DNA of 64,000 nucleotides from Blasia pusilla (lineage: Eukaryota > Marchantiophyta > Marchantiopsida > Blasiales), in the NCBI GenBank assembly GCA_050084515.1, contig CM114274.1, positions 40,734,001-40,798,000 on the forward strand, in the 5' to 3' direction. The position numbers and the translations under genes are program-made. The notes beneath the pieces are model-generated. The model did not search any database, was not told the origin of the DNA, and was given only the letters and a program-made list of their open reading frames with translations. This document shows positions 1 through 11,240 of this stretch, piece by piece (positions within the stretch are counted from its first letter, which is position 1; each line of letters starts with the position of its first letter).

Positions 1-2533
1 GCATGATGGGAATAGATAATGGGCGTATCATAGGCATAGAAGGAGCGAACAAATAGAATGAGGCTCGCGAGTTGTCCTCCTGCACAACGTAATTCCTCAA
101 AGATGGCCGCACGAGAAATTGAATTGAATACGTTAGCCATATCGACTTGAATTGCTACCCAATCTGAATGAATATCAAGAGTGGAGCGAATCCCATGCAC
201 CACAGCCTCACAACCTCCAGGAGTTGCCACTCCAAATTGATGAGGAAATAAGCGGGCACTAAAGTGAGGACGAAATTGCAAGCATAGGGATCGACTGACC
301 AAGCGGTATAAAACCTCTCCAATAGCCAAAGGGCGTACACTTGAAGGAGGCTTATCCATAGCAAACAAACGACAAGCCCCTAAGAGCCTAGAGATAGAGA
401 ATGGGAGACGACATGCCGCCATATGTGCACACACCTTATATAGAGAGACAAAGCCACTTGCTGAATCTGCTGGGATAAAGCAATCGCGGAGAAGCTCAAA
501 AACCATCCCTGATAGCCGGCTTGCTGATAAGCGAGGAGTATGCAGAAAAGCCCTAGTGAAAACCTCCAAGTCAAGCTCCAAGTCAAGGTCTATTGTATAG
601 TCTTCCACAAAAGATGGAGCATCGCCACTTGAAGGAGGATGAAGAGCTTCTAAGAGAGCCAATGTTTCCGCACTTAGAAGCGCCGGAGAATGAGGACCCA
701 ATGCTCGAGCTGCACGTGAAAACTCACCAACCTGCCCCAATTGTAGACTTCGTCGAAGGCGTTGTTGTATTGAAGGCCTCCCATGATTGGCATGTTGAGT
801 GGCATGAGCCGCAGCTAAGGCCTCAACTTGAAGTACATGCTCATTCTGAAGATTCTCCCAATCCCCTGACATAAAGCGTTGAATACGTGTGGAGGTTTCA
901 CGATGACCCATTGCACCCCCCCTTAGAGGGAGCACTAAAACCCATTGTGGGAAGAGTAATAGGAGATACCAAGCATTTATATCTGTGGGGTCACGCGCTA
1001 ACCTTTCTAATGGGAATAGCAAAGCTTGTTGGGTGATGGGGCGAAGAGCAATAGGAATGCGAGTGTAGAGTCTAGGACGAGGAAGACCTGGATGGAAAGA
1101 GCAAAGGAGATCAATTTGGCTTAACCAGGTCCAAGCAGTTGTTGTGGGGAGTGCAGTAGGAGTTGGTATCGGGTTAGGGATTGAAGGCCCATGCATGGAT
1201 TGACAGTACCGCTGATGTCTTTTGATCCCATGAGGAGCAAAGTCCTTACCACAAGGTATGCAACGAACCTTTGGTACAAATGAAGAAGTAGAAGGGTTAC
1301 AAGGAGAGTAGGTGGGAGGTGCAAGAGGTGGTGATGGCCGACGATGAGGGGGTAAATAGGTTGGGGAAGGAGGAGGAGGAAGAGGGGAGATTCGGGTAGA
1401 ATAGATGGGAGTTGGAAGCAAGGGCATAGATGAGATATGTGGGGATGGCAAAGTAGAAGGATTTGGTATTAATGGATCAGGATTAGGCTCAATAGGACAA
1501 GACGAAGAAGGGAGAAGAGGAGAATCCGGAAGAAATGTAGCGAGTGTAATGGGTGTATTAGCATCTGGAGGAAAATGGCAAGATCGACGATGAGGAGGTG
1601 AACCAAGGGGGAGAGGTCACGGCTGTAGGAGGGCGTGTAAAACCAGATAAGCGAGTAGATGGAGAATCCAACTCCATCTCTGATGACATAGAAGTAAAGG
1701 TAGGCAAGTCTTCGGAGATAAGAAAAGACATACGGAACGTGGTTTGGAGAAAGCATGAGGATAACGAACAAAGTAAAAGTAGTGGAGAGATGAAGATTAG
1801 GCAATACAGAATTTATGATTGAATGTTACTCTAAGAAAAATATAAAAAGTAATTGAAAAGGAAAAGTGATGGATATGGTATCAGAAGAGGTGGCTCAAGA
1901 ATATGAATTTCTAATGTTCTAAACGTATGTAGGGGCGAAACAATAAGGTAAGGAGTTGAAAGAGCAAGGAAGACTTTTGGGAGGAATTGACCTAAAACAA
2001 ACCCGTACACAAAAATAGGCGCCTACAAAGAAGGAAGAAAAATTAGAAAACCTACTTGATATCAAAAGAACGAGCTCGTCAAGACGATCGAAACAGACCC
2101 AAACATTCGAGAAGAAAGTTATGAAAGAAATTGGAAACACCGAAAAAGAGGATGTGGGGGAGGAAGTGAGCCACCCACCAATGACCGCTATGAGGAAATG
2201 AGTTCGTAATGTTGGGCCCTGCCCGTATCAAAAGATTCAGAAAAGCAAGAAGAATCCCTTAAACCGATGGTAAGCCGGTATCACTCTATAAGGAGAGCGC
2301 CATGTTTGAAATTGCGTATAGGAATCTATGAGCACATTTAGGAGAGAAGGAGGTCCAAAGATCCCAAGAACTTTGGAAATCTCAATCTTAAGTGGAAAAA
2401 AGAAGAACCCAAAGTTCAAGCTTGAGAAGATGAACACATTGGGCCTTAAATTGAAAAGATTGGATCACTATGGAAATAGTTACAAACAAAATTCTAAACG
2501 TCCGCCATAGTCTCTCTCCATAGTCCTCCTCCT
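1..2533 (-). mobile_element. Non-LTR retrotransposon copy 1, 5' part, runs off the window edge
   Basis: Read on the minus strand, this stretch is collinear with the plus-strand element at 13.8-16.4 kb, from a shared purine-rich start (about 2533 here, 13797 there) through an intergenic-like leader, a zinc finger and the first part of a reverse transcriptase. The finger CIPCGKDFAPHGIKRHQRYC (about 1202-1263) has C-x2-C-x11-H-x3-C spacing and is intact. The RT region reaches position 1, so the 3' half lies outside the window. Several frameshifts make it non-functional; one, near a TATATA run at about 440, is shared with copy 2. It reads CTTCAAGTTGAG where copy 2 has a premature TGA, so copy 1 is intact at that point. 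Family assignment rests on the finger plus the RT and C-terminal region seen in copy 2. Confidence 0.75.
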
Positions 2534-3938
2534 CCTCCCGCCTTCGTTATCAAATCCAGAATCAGAAGACTCTTGTCTCGACTGGATTGGATTAGGCTAC
2601 GTTAGGAAGAACTACACTACCGGCCTCCATGCTAATGATTATGAAAGAAATTGCATAAAGAAAAAAGAAGAATCCTCCCAACTGCCTCTATCTTCCTTCT
2701 CTATAGAGTGTACTCTTTAGAATTTTGGGACAGAACCCTGAAGAGTTATGTCCTCTCTATATGTGAGTACCACTCTAGGAACTCAAAAAGCTAGTTCTGT
2801 TTGACCTTGTGATCCTCTATGTAGTTTGTTTCTGTCTTGCTTGTCGCTATCGCATTTATGTTGGTTGCCACAGTTTACATGTTCCAACGAGAAATAAAAT
2901 GAAATCTTTAAAAAAGCTACATACATTCGATGAATCAACCGTTTACCATGAGTGAACTTTCATCTAACCAATCCTCAAGATTCATAGACGCGTGGCAATG
3001 ACACCAATTGAGATAAGATTCAAGTTCAGTTCTCACCTACCAAGAATCTTATGCAATTGTTCCACATATGAATGCTTGTAAAATACACCTTTACGGTGTG
3101 ATGAGTGACGGAGCCGTGTAGAAATGTAGGGAGGCTCCATTTGACAGATTGTTGTCTCGTTGTTCGTATTAAAAGACTCTCAATGTTCATCCCCATTTTA
3201 ACTTCCAAGTCGGTCCTTGTTTCTTATCAGTTTCAGACCGAAATTTGCTAGTCCCATTCTTTTCCATTTGTACAAGCTAATCGCTTCCGACATATGTCAC
3301 AACATAGTGAATCCCTGCACTTGCTTCTCTATCAGTTTGATCCAATATTAAAAGAAGGGAATAACTAGTGTCACCGGAATTAATTCACATTCTCCGCTTG
3401 GAACAATTCAAAATGTAATGGTTTAATTTGTGCTCGTTTAGGGTAATTTCAAAGCATTAAGTAAACTAAAAAAATGTTACTTTTTGCTAGATAATGGATA
3501 CATGGCACCCATCATCCCGTATGAAACAAAATATCTAAAATACACTCTCCCATCCCATAATAATATAGATATAAATATATTTAGTATTCTTTGATTGAAT
3601 GCATTTGACCCAGTCTCACGAATGCATGTACATCGTAAACGCAGCCGTAGGGAAGAATACTTTCTCACAAGAGGCGGCGCTAGATTCAGAGATCTGGGTA
3701 TTCGATGTTTCGTGGAATAGAACGATCTATCCTTTTTCAGGTGTTAAGACTTTCGAAAAGTGGATTGGAAATGGTAATTGAGAGACTATGAGTTACGAAT
3801 CGAAAATGCCGACCAGTGTACTTGACTTGAGCCTTGCAGAGTTGCAGACTTGAAGTGAATGGGAATATCTGGAGTTTGTGAAGAGCGAGTCAACTTTTAA
3901 TTCGGAATGCTTGGGAACCTGAAACGGTATTCTAATCT
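2534..3938. other. No gene recognised
   Basis: Intergenic sequence between non-LTR copy 1 and the copia element. Only short unconvincing open frames are present on either strand, and no repeat structure was recognised. Confidence 0.5.
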
Positions 3939-3943
3939 GAAAC

Positions 3944-4143
3944 TGAAGTTTATTTCAGCAATTCTGCTGAGCGGAATTAATTGATCACAGCCATGTGAAG
4001 AGTTTTATACATGAGTTTTGATTGGAGCCTAACTCGTCTATGCGGCGTTTACGTTGCACCCAACTTGCCTTGCAGCGTTTACGTTGAATCCTGTTTGTTT
4101 ACGGTGCAGCAGCGCTGCTTGTTGCCATTTACACATTCCAACA
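3944..4143 (-). repeat. 3' LTR of copia element
   Basis: 200 bp. Same TG...CA ends as the 5' LTR. The extra segment contains repeated GCGTTTACGTTG-like words, suggesting a short internal duplication in this LTR or a deletion in the other. Confidence 0.93.
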
Positions 4144-4152
4144 TCCTCCCTT
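4144..4152 (-). promoter_or_regulatory. Polypurine tract of copia element
   Basis: The minus strand reads AAGGGAGGA immediately before the 3' LTR, as expected for plus-strand DNA priming. Confidence 0.85.
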
Positions 4153-4290
4153 AATGGAATCCTCTTTGAACACATATGTTTTTACACAGAATCTAAAACA
4201 CCAAGAAGTGATCTAAATCTTTCAAACTTAGCAGTAGGAAGGCCTTTGGTGAAGATGTCAAGAACTGTTGTCTCCGGACACCACACAACA

Positions 4291-5284
4291 TTAATGTCCC
4301 CACTCAAGTACCTTTTTCGAACAAACAAAGTGATCTGCACCGATATGTTTGGTTCGTGAATGGAAGAGTGGATTTATGGAAAAATAAATAGAACTAATGT
4401 TATCTCCCAAGATTACAATAGGATCAGATTGGGTAAACCGAAGTTCAGCCAATAGTCCTCTAAGCCATATGGCTTCCGTTGTGGCATTTGTCAATCCACG
4501 GTACTCTGCCTCCGAGGAAGATAGAGAAATTGAGGCTTGCTTCTTTGATGAGAAGCTCACGGCCGCACTTCCAAAGGAGAAGAAATATCCTGAAGTTGAT
4601 CTCATGATCGATTGGACAACTGCATAATCAGATCTGAGAATCCCAAGATTATCGGAGCTTGTTGGATTCCTCTCTCGTAGGCAAGCCCAAATGTGTTTGT
4701 ACCCTTAAGATACCTTACCACCCTCTTTGCTGCAATAAGGTGAGACTTTCGGGGATAAGCCATATGTTGACTGATCTGGCTTACTGCATATGCAATATCT
4801 GGTCGGGAGTTGGTGATATAGATAAGTGAGCCCACCAATTTTTGTTACTCTTTCAAGTCCACCTTCTCCTCTTGATCATTATAAGTAAGTCTCTCTGTAC
4901 TCGTCGGAGTGGGCGTTGATTTGCAGTCCTCTAGGCCAAAAGTTTGAAGCAAGATAGCTATATGCCTTTCTTGAGTCAAGAAGGTCATTTTTGGCCCTCG
5001 CTTTACTTCAAGTCCTAGGTAGAAGTGTAAACTCCCAAGATCTTTCATTTTGAATGAAGAGGAGAGTCCTTCTTTAAGATCACGTATCCCTTGTACATCA
5101 TCTCCAGTAATGATCAAGTCATCCACATATAAGATCACAATGACAATCCCGTAAGTAGAGATCTTGAGGTTCGGGTCGTGTTTACTCTTTGCAAATCCAA
5201 GTTTGTTTAACATAGTCGAGTCATAGGTTTGATTCCAGATTCGATTTGCTTGCATCAGGCCATAAAGAGCTTTCCGCATCTTGC
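4291..5284 (-). pseudogene. pol: copia pol: C-terminal RT and RNase H, frameshifted
   Basis: Picks up from the pol frame after a frameshift. [13 protein letters not shown] is followed by the RT catalytic box YVDDLIITG, then [21 protein letters not shown] near 4845 replaces the usual Tyr before QKLVGSLIYI. The RNase H region (RPDIAYAVSQISQHM, RSTSGYFFSFG, SSSEAEYRGL, RTKHIGADHF) is split across two frames near 4605. The polyprotein therefore cannot be made from this copy. Confidence 0.9.
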
Positions 5285-7461
5285 AAACAAGGTCTTGATT
5301 CAGGAGCAGTAAAGCCTTGAGGTTGTTGTAGATATACCTCTTCTTCCAAAGTGCCATTTAAGAAGGCATTTTGAACATCCATCTGCAATAGGGGCCAATC
5401 AAACATGACTGCAAGAGATATGATCACTCGAATCGTGGTCATTTTTGCAATTGATGCATATGTCTCATCATAATCAATGCCTTGGCGTTGTCGATAGCCT
5501 TTTGCTACTAGCCTTGCCTTGTACCTGGAAAACGATCCATCAGTGTTATACTTACACTTATAAACCCACTTTGTAGGGATAGCAGTCCTCCCTGATGGGA
5601 GACGGACCAGGTCCCATGTTCGATTGGCAACTATGGCATTGTACTCCTCGGTCATTGCATGTTGCCAATGTGGATTAGTGCATGCCTCTTGGAATGATTG
5701 AGGCTCAATGGGAGCTTGCTGAAATGGTGTATGACTTAGAAAGAAAGCCATGTGTAAAATATAATCCTCTCGTAAGTTGGAAGGAAGTTGGCGTAGTCGA
5801 CTTGACCTTCGTGGAGGTGGTAGCGTAAGTGTGGACTCCATATCGTCCAATCCTTGACCTCTTTCACCAAGTGTTGGTGGTGGATCAACATGAGTTGTGG
5901 GCCCTGAGGATGGTGTATCCTTGTCAGATTCATTTTCTAACTCCTCATTCGGGGAAGTTTGAGGCCACTCTCGGTCGTTTGATTGATGCTCTTCGGAGTG
6001 GGGAGTGTCTTCATCAAATATGACGTCACGGCTCATAAACACCTTGTGGTGCTCCAAGGAGAAGAGCTTGTAAGCTTTCTCTCTAGTGCCATAGCCAATA
6101 AATATGCATCTCACACTTTTATCATCAAGTTTTCTCCTCAATTCTTTTGGTATATGTGCATAAGCTCCACACCCAAAGATTCGAAGGTGTGAGACATATG
6201 GTTTGATGCCAGTGAAGACTTCTTCAGGCGTTTTCTCCTCCAAAGCCCTTGTTGGGCACTTGTTGAGGATGTAGATGGCCGTGTTTATGGCCTCTGCCCT
6301 GAGATAGTTGGGGAGATTTCGCCCCTTCAACATGCACCTTGCCATCTCAACTACCGTTCGATTCCTCCTCTCAACAATACCATTTTGTTGTGGGGTGTAG
6401 GCCGTAGTAAGTTGATGACAGATGCCATGATCGCAACAAAAGGTTTCAAATGCTTTCCCCATAAATTCACCTCCCCTATCCGTTCGTATCACCTTCACCT
6501 TTGAGGGCGGCTCGCCAAAGTGTAGATGCAAGGATTCCACTGCTGTAGTAGATTGAGTTCTCATCAATGTAAGAAATTTCTTGAGTATACCTAATGCATT
6601 GGATTTGTGTTGTAGGAAATAAACCCACATAAATCTTGAATGGTCATCAACTAATAGCATGTAGTACCTTGCCCCTGATAGTGAAGCCGTTTGAATTGGT
6701 CCTCCAAGGTCGATGTGGACTAGGTGGAGGGGAGTTGGAGCCCTTGAGAGGGTATGTTTGTCAAACTTTTGCCTCGATTGCTTGCCTCGTAAGCAAGTGT
6801 CACAAGTGGATATTTCTCCACTTAATTTAGGTAACCCTCCAACCATATTGTCTTTGCTTAACAACTTGAGGCCCTTTGTGTTAAAGTGCCCAAGTCTTTC
6901 ATGCCAAACTTGTAGTTGGTTTGAAGATCTTGCAAATAGTTGAGGGCTTGGCTTGCTAAGAAGTTTATATAGTCGTCCATACCTTACTCCTTGGGCAGCG
7001 ACAGAATTATCGGCCTCTCGTAAGAACTCGCATCCTTTGGAATAAAAAACGACCTTCATATTCTCTCTTTCGGTGATCTGGCCGATGGAGATAAGGTTGT
7101 GTGTTAAAGCTGGAATATGCCACACATCCTTGATTGTATAATCTTCACCCAAGGGCAATGTCACTTGCACATCTCCTTCCCCAATCGCAGAGTGAATGGA
7201 GCCGTCTCCCATTGATACTTCAGGTCCATTCATCAAAGGTTTGTAAGATGTGAACCAACCTTTATTTTTGATCATGTGGTTGCTGGCGCTGCTATCAATG
7301 AACCACTTGTCCACTTGGTTTGTGGTAACCAATGCCGAGATAAGTCCTCGTGCATCATCTTCACTTTCTGATGTGAGTGCTCGATTGGTTCTCCCATTCT
7401 CGGCGAGGAAGCTTCGCTGCTTTTCTTGTGGTCTCATTGATCGATTGTGGCGATCATTCCT
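5285..7461 (-). pseudogene. pol: copia pol: protease, integrase and N-terminal RT
   Basis: One long open frame of about 730 codons. The protease motif near residue 50 is WFIDSSASNHM; copia proteases normally have DSGA, so the catalytic-loop Gly is replaced by Ser. The pre-integrase zinc region follows (HERLGH and CDTC, about residues 175-225), then the integrase catalytic residues in VHIDLGGP, IRTDRGGEF and NGIVERRNR. The RT begins with KWVYKCKYN and KARLVAKGY and reaches [10 protein letters not shown] before the frame is lost near 5285. Length and domain order are typical for plant copia. Expression would depend on the upstream gag frame. Confidence 0.92.
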
Positions 7462-8330
7462 CTACCAACATTGATTGGAGTCATGGCCAATCTTACCGCA
7501 TATTGTGCACTCCTTCTTGCTGGTAGTGCTATAGGTCTTACCATTGAACCTTTTTTCGGTGGTGCGGAAGGTTTGGGCCTTTGGTCCGGATGTGTTGCGC
7601 TCTTGTGATCGCCTTTCTTCATATTGACGAGGGAATGTTCCCTTCTTCTGGCTGAATAGAGCACTAGGTCCCGATTCTTGTCCTTCTTGGGCAGCAAGGT
7701 CGTTGCGTCTCCTTTCTTCGTCAAGTAGGAGTATGCATAGTTCAGAAAAAGTAGGCGTCTTTTCTCTCACGGCTAGAGAGTTTATGAAGTCCCCGTAGGA
7801 GTCTTGGGCCACACTATTCATCATAGTGGGTGCCATGGTTTCATCATCAATTAAGACCTTAACTTCTGCCAAATCATCTCTTAGCTCTTTCATAATGCTG
7901 AGGTGTGAATACATAGTCGAGGTCGAGCTCATCTTCATTGAGTAAATTCGCCTCTGCAATGCCAATTTTCTGGTCATGCTTGTGCTAGCATGAACCGCTT
8001 CAAGTGTAGTCCAAGCTTCCTTGGAGGTCTATGCATGTTTCAAATGAGGGATTTGAGAATCTCTCGTTGACATCATCAGAATTCCAAGGGCCTTTCGATC
8101 TCTCCTCTCGAAGTCTTTCGTGGCTCGAGCATCCATATTCGAGGTCTTCTCTTCTCTGCCATCAACTATATCGTAAAGATCAGATGCCATCATGATGGCC
8201 TTCATCTTGTACCGCCAAGTGCCGTAATTGTTCTCTCACTCAATATGTTGTCATAAGGCTCGTCATCTTTGATCTTGATAGGTGCTCGCTTCGATCTTGC
8301 TGGTCTTCCTTGCCTGCATATGATCGACTT
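7462..8330 (-). pseudogene. gag: copia gag (capsid and zinc knuckle), broken
   Basis: The intact stretch is 7462-7977. Its C-terminus carries the nucleocapsid knuckle CTICGKIGHDSNQCW (C-x2-C-x4-H-x4-C). Upstream to about 8330, other frames give typical copia gag sequence (a YGTWRYKMKA-like block and a KEAWTTLE-like block), showing frameshifts in the N-terminal half. The frame ends in TAG directly after the knuckle, but the same frame continues into protease, so gag and pol are separated by a single stop. This could be a mutated CAG or, less likely, a readthrough site. The product would package element RNA in cytoplasmic particles. Confidence 0.85.
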
Positions 8331-8613
8331 GTGATTGCTAGTCTTCTTCCTCTTCTTTCAGCTTGAAAAATAAGATACAAACTGGGTACACACTTCTCTT
8401 CACTTGCATGCTCCTATTTTCATATGAGTACCTCTATTGGGAGTTCTGCCTGTCCTATTCTCTCTCTATATGAGTACCAATCTCACTCGGAGTAGGAAGT
8501 AGTACTCGGAGTAGCTCTAAGGTGCAGTTTCAGCTTGTGAGAAATTGCTAGAGATCTCATGCTTAATATGCACGAGTTTCAGTTTGTAAGAAATTGTTAG
8601 AAATCTCACATGA

Positions 8614-8630
8614 AACCTGCTCTGATACCA
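8614..8630 (-). promoter_or_regulatory. Primer binding site, initiator tRNA-Met type
   Basis: Directly inside the 5' LTR the minus strand reads TGGTATCAGAGCAGGTT. The TGGTATCAGAGC core is the classic plant copia primer site complementary to the 3' end of initiator tRNA-Met. Confidence 0.93.
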
Positions 8631-8787
8631 TGAAGTTTATTTCAGCAATTCTGCTGAGCGGAATTAATTGATCACAGCCATGTGAAGAGTTTTATACATG
8701 AGTTTTGATTGCACCCAACTTGCCTTGCAGCAGGAAGTTTGTTTACGGTGCAGCAGCGCTGCTTGTTGCCGTTTACACATTCCAACA
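8631..8787 (-). repeat. 5' LTR of copia element
   Basis: 157 bp. On the minus strand it begins TGTTGGAATG and ends CTTCA. It lacks about 43 bp present in the 3' LTR, in the part around GTTTACGTTG, so the two LTRs differ by an indel as well as substitutions. Confidence 0.93.
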
Positions 8788-8825
8788 GAAACGGCATTCA
8801 TTCATGCAAGGCAGTTTGGAGAGGA

Positions 8826-9029
8826 AGAGCGCAGCGTTAATGCTGAAGTAGATGCGTAATTACAACTGCCCGATCCCACATTTCCGATCGAGACATAAGA
8901 TCTAGCATTGGATTAGTGTTGTGGTCATGTTAGGAGGTTCTATATTTACATCCAAAGTTTCCATTCTTGGTGACGCCGTTCAAAAGTCGATACTACTCAA
9001 GCTTTCTCGGTTTCCACGTAGATCCATTC
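8826..9029 (+). repeat. Left arm of ~200-bp imperfect inverted repeat
   Basis: Its reverse complement aligns along its full length with 11046-11240, with a few short gaps and roughly 80% identity by eye. Shared blocks include GAACGGCGTCACC, TGGATGTAAATATAGAA and CATTAACGCTGCGCTCTT. The arms flank the LRR kinase pseudogene. Long arms of this kind are typical of Mutator-like ends. No target duplication was found outside the arms. Confidence 0.85.
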
Positions 9030-9162
9030 GACTGCACTCTCCTGTATAAAAAAACATGTAACATGGCTAGCTATAAAGAACATCTGATCGATCTTGCATT
9101 GGTGTCGCGCTCGGGCACATGGACAGTCGCGGAAAACTTGAAGTTCTGTACATTGACGTATA

Positions 9163-10786
9163 GACTGGATCCAATTCACGGGGCCCATTCCAGCCGGGTT
9201 TGCGGATCTGGAAATGTTGGGTACCCTGGACTTGAATTACAACTCACTCAGTGGAGCTCTTCCGGACAGTCTGTTCCAGTTTCTGGTGACTCTGGAGACC
9301 CTCAATCTTTCCATGAAAGAGTTCTCTGGGCCTGTCCCCGGGACGCTCGCGGCACTGGCTGCGGGCCAGCACTTGCGGCATCTGAATTTGTAGAACAATC
9401 GTTTCACCGGTCGTCTGCCGTCATTTCCCACGGGTGGCAACTTCACATACGCATTCAGCGGAGGCAACGAAGGTCTTTGCCCCAACGACACTATCGCTTT
9501 CAAACTTCTCCGGATACGCTTCTCAACGAGGTCAGTTAACATAAATATTGCAGCATTTGTTGTATTGCTATGGAACGATACTTGTGTATGAAGGTGGCAG
9601 TTGAGTCTGTCGACAATCTTTATTTGAAACTTGCGCCTGATCGACTCACTTGCGTCCGCTGTTTCATGTTGTGGATGCAATCAGCACCGGACAGGCGATG
9701 GATCTGGCTTGCGGTGGGGCTTTCGCTGGCCGCGCTATTCGCTTTGCTTGTGGGGGTTCCGGTTTTCTTACGGCGGAGGCGAGTGAGAAGAAACAACCAG
9801 CTAGACTTCCAATTGGTGTCGACGGTGCGGAGCGGGGAGATCTCTTGTCACCTCATACCATTCAGGGATATCCGCAAGGCAACTAACAACTTCTCTGCCA
9901 GTGCTCAGATCGTGGAAGGAGGGTTTGGAAAAGTCTACAAGGGCATGTTGGATTGGAGGGAGGTGGCCATAAAAAGAAGCATGTACCAAGTGCAGTTGCC
10001 GGAAGCGAAGACCCAATTCATGAACGAGGTTCACATCCTGTCACTGGTGAATCACAGGAACCTCGTGACCTTCCTGGGATGCTGTTTGACGCGCAAGGAA
10101 GCCATTTTGGTCTTCGAGTTCGTGCCGCGAGGAACGCTGGCAGAGCATCTGCACGGAGAAATGGAACAGGCACTGGACTGGTCTGAACGTCTCAACGTAG
10201 CCGTCCAGACGGCAAAGGCGCTTTCCTACTTGCACACGGCTGCCAATCCCCCGATCTACCACCGCGATGTCAAGTCGGCCAACATTCTCCTGGACGAACG
10301 TCTAGATGCCAAGGTCGCAGACTTCGGGATCTCCAAGCTCATCGATCTCGACGCTACCCATGTGACCACCTTGGCTATCCAGGGGACCCAGGCTACATAG
10401 ACCCCGAATACTACAAGTCGTTTCAGCTCACGGAGAAGAGCGACGTTTACAGCTTTGGGGTCGTGTTGTTGGAAATCATTACCGCCCAAGCTCCGGTGGA
10501 CTACAGTCGGGGCGATCGAGACATCAATCTGGTGCACATGGCGGCGCATCTCATGAGGACAGATGCTTTGCATCTGTTCTTGGATCCTAGCCTAAACCTT
10601 CCGTTTGCGGACGATCGCACAGTGAGAGACTCGATTCTGAGCGTGGCGAACCTGGCACTCAGATGCGTCGAGCGCGAGTCTAAAGATCGGCCAACCATGA
10701 AGGAAGTGTGGACCGAACTTCTGGCAATCCAACAGCCCATTGCACGCACGCACTCAACGGACAAGGCTGAACCTTCTGAATCATAG
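9163..10786 (+). pseudogene. LRR receptor-like kinase, 5'-incomplete, with stop and frameshift
   Basis: Exon 1 (about 9163-9530) encodes leucine-rich repeats (GPIPAGFADLEMLGTLDLN, NSLSGALPDSL, RFTGRLPSFPTGG) and the post-LRR motif GGNEGLCPND. A TAG at 9391-9393 interrupts it. A predicted intron 9531-9694 (GTCAGT...CGGACAG) joins the frame to a transmembrane segment (WIWLAVGLSLAALFALLVGV) and basic stop-transfer residues. The cytoplasmic kinase has VEGGFGKVYKG, AIKRS, HRDVKSANILL (RD class), ADFGISKLI and KSDVYSFGVVLLE. A one-base deletion near 10390, in the activation segment just before GYIDPEYY, shifts the frame to the second part (10391-10786), which ends in a normal kinase C-lobe. Related plant kinases act in cell-surface signalling. 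It is GC-richer than its surroundings and lies inside the inverted repeats. Signal peptide and N-terminal LRRs are missing. Confidence 0.82.
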
Positions 10787-11045
10787 CTCTAGACTTCTCT
10801 GCAGGTGTATCGATGCCATGATCACAATTTTCGTTGGTTCCACTGTCTCTCACAAATCAATGCGTCCTCTAAGATTTTGCATCGATTTGTGATCCAATCT
10901 ATACGTCGATAAACATTACGTCAATTTTTCCCAGACTGTATATTTGCCTGAGCGCGAGATCGATCGCATGCTGTTTATAGCTAACTATATTAGATGGTAT
11001 TTCTACCACAAGAAATTCCTACAAGACCTTGCAGTCCTGGCCTGG

Positions 11046-11240
11046 GAATGGATCGATGAAACCGAGAGAGCTTGTGGAATCTTAACTTCTGAACGGCGTC
11101 ACCACGAATGAAAATTATGGATGTAAATATAGAAGAAGCAAATATGACCACAACACTGATCCATGGCAAGGTAGATCTTATTGTCTCGAGGCCGTGCAGT
11201 TGTTATTACGTATCTACTTCACCATTAACGCTGCGCTCTT
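11046..11240 (-). repeat. Right arm of ~200-bp imperfect inverted repeat
   Basis: Counterpart of 8826-9029 in opposite orientation, starting about 260 bp after the kinase stop codon. The outer end is CATTAACGCTGCGCTCTT. Confidence 0.85.

Larger units (their letters stand above)
3944..8787 (-). mobile_element. Ty1/copia LTR retrotransposon, complete in structure but decayed
   Basis: The element is bounded by LTRs at 3944-4143 and 8631-8787 and by a perfect 5-bp target duplication GAAAC (3939-3943 and 8788-8792). On the minus strand it reads 5' LTR, primer site, gag with one CCHC knuckle, protease, integrase, RT, RNase H, polypurine tract, 3' LTR; integrase before RT is diagnostic of copia. 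Coding is broken by a TAG between gag and pol, a frameshift near 5285, a stop near 4845 and a frameshift in RNase H, so it is not autonomous. It inserted about 35 bp outside the left arm of the inverted repeat at 8826. Confidence 0.95.

Noticed and set aside
8967-9539. 190-codon open frame overlapping the LRR exon
   Set aside because: It is out of frame with the clear LRR and GNEGLC motifs; no family recognised. Treated as a shadow.
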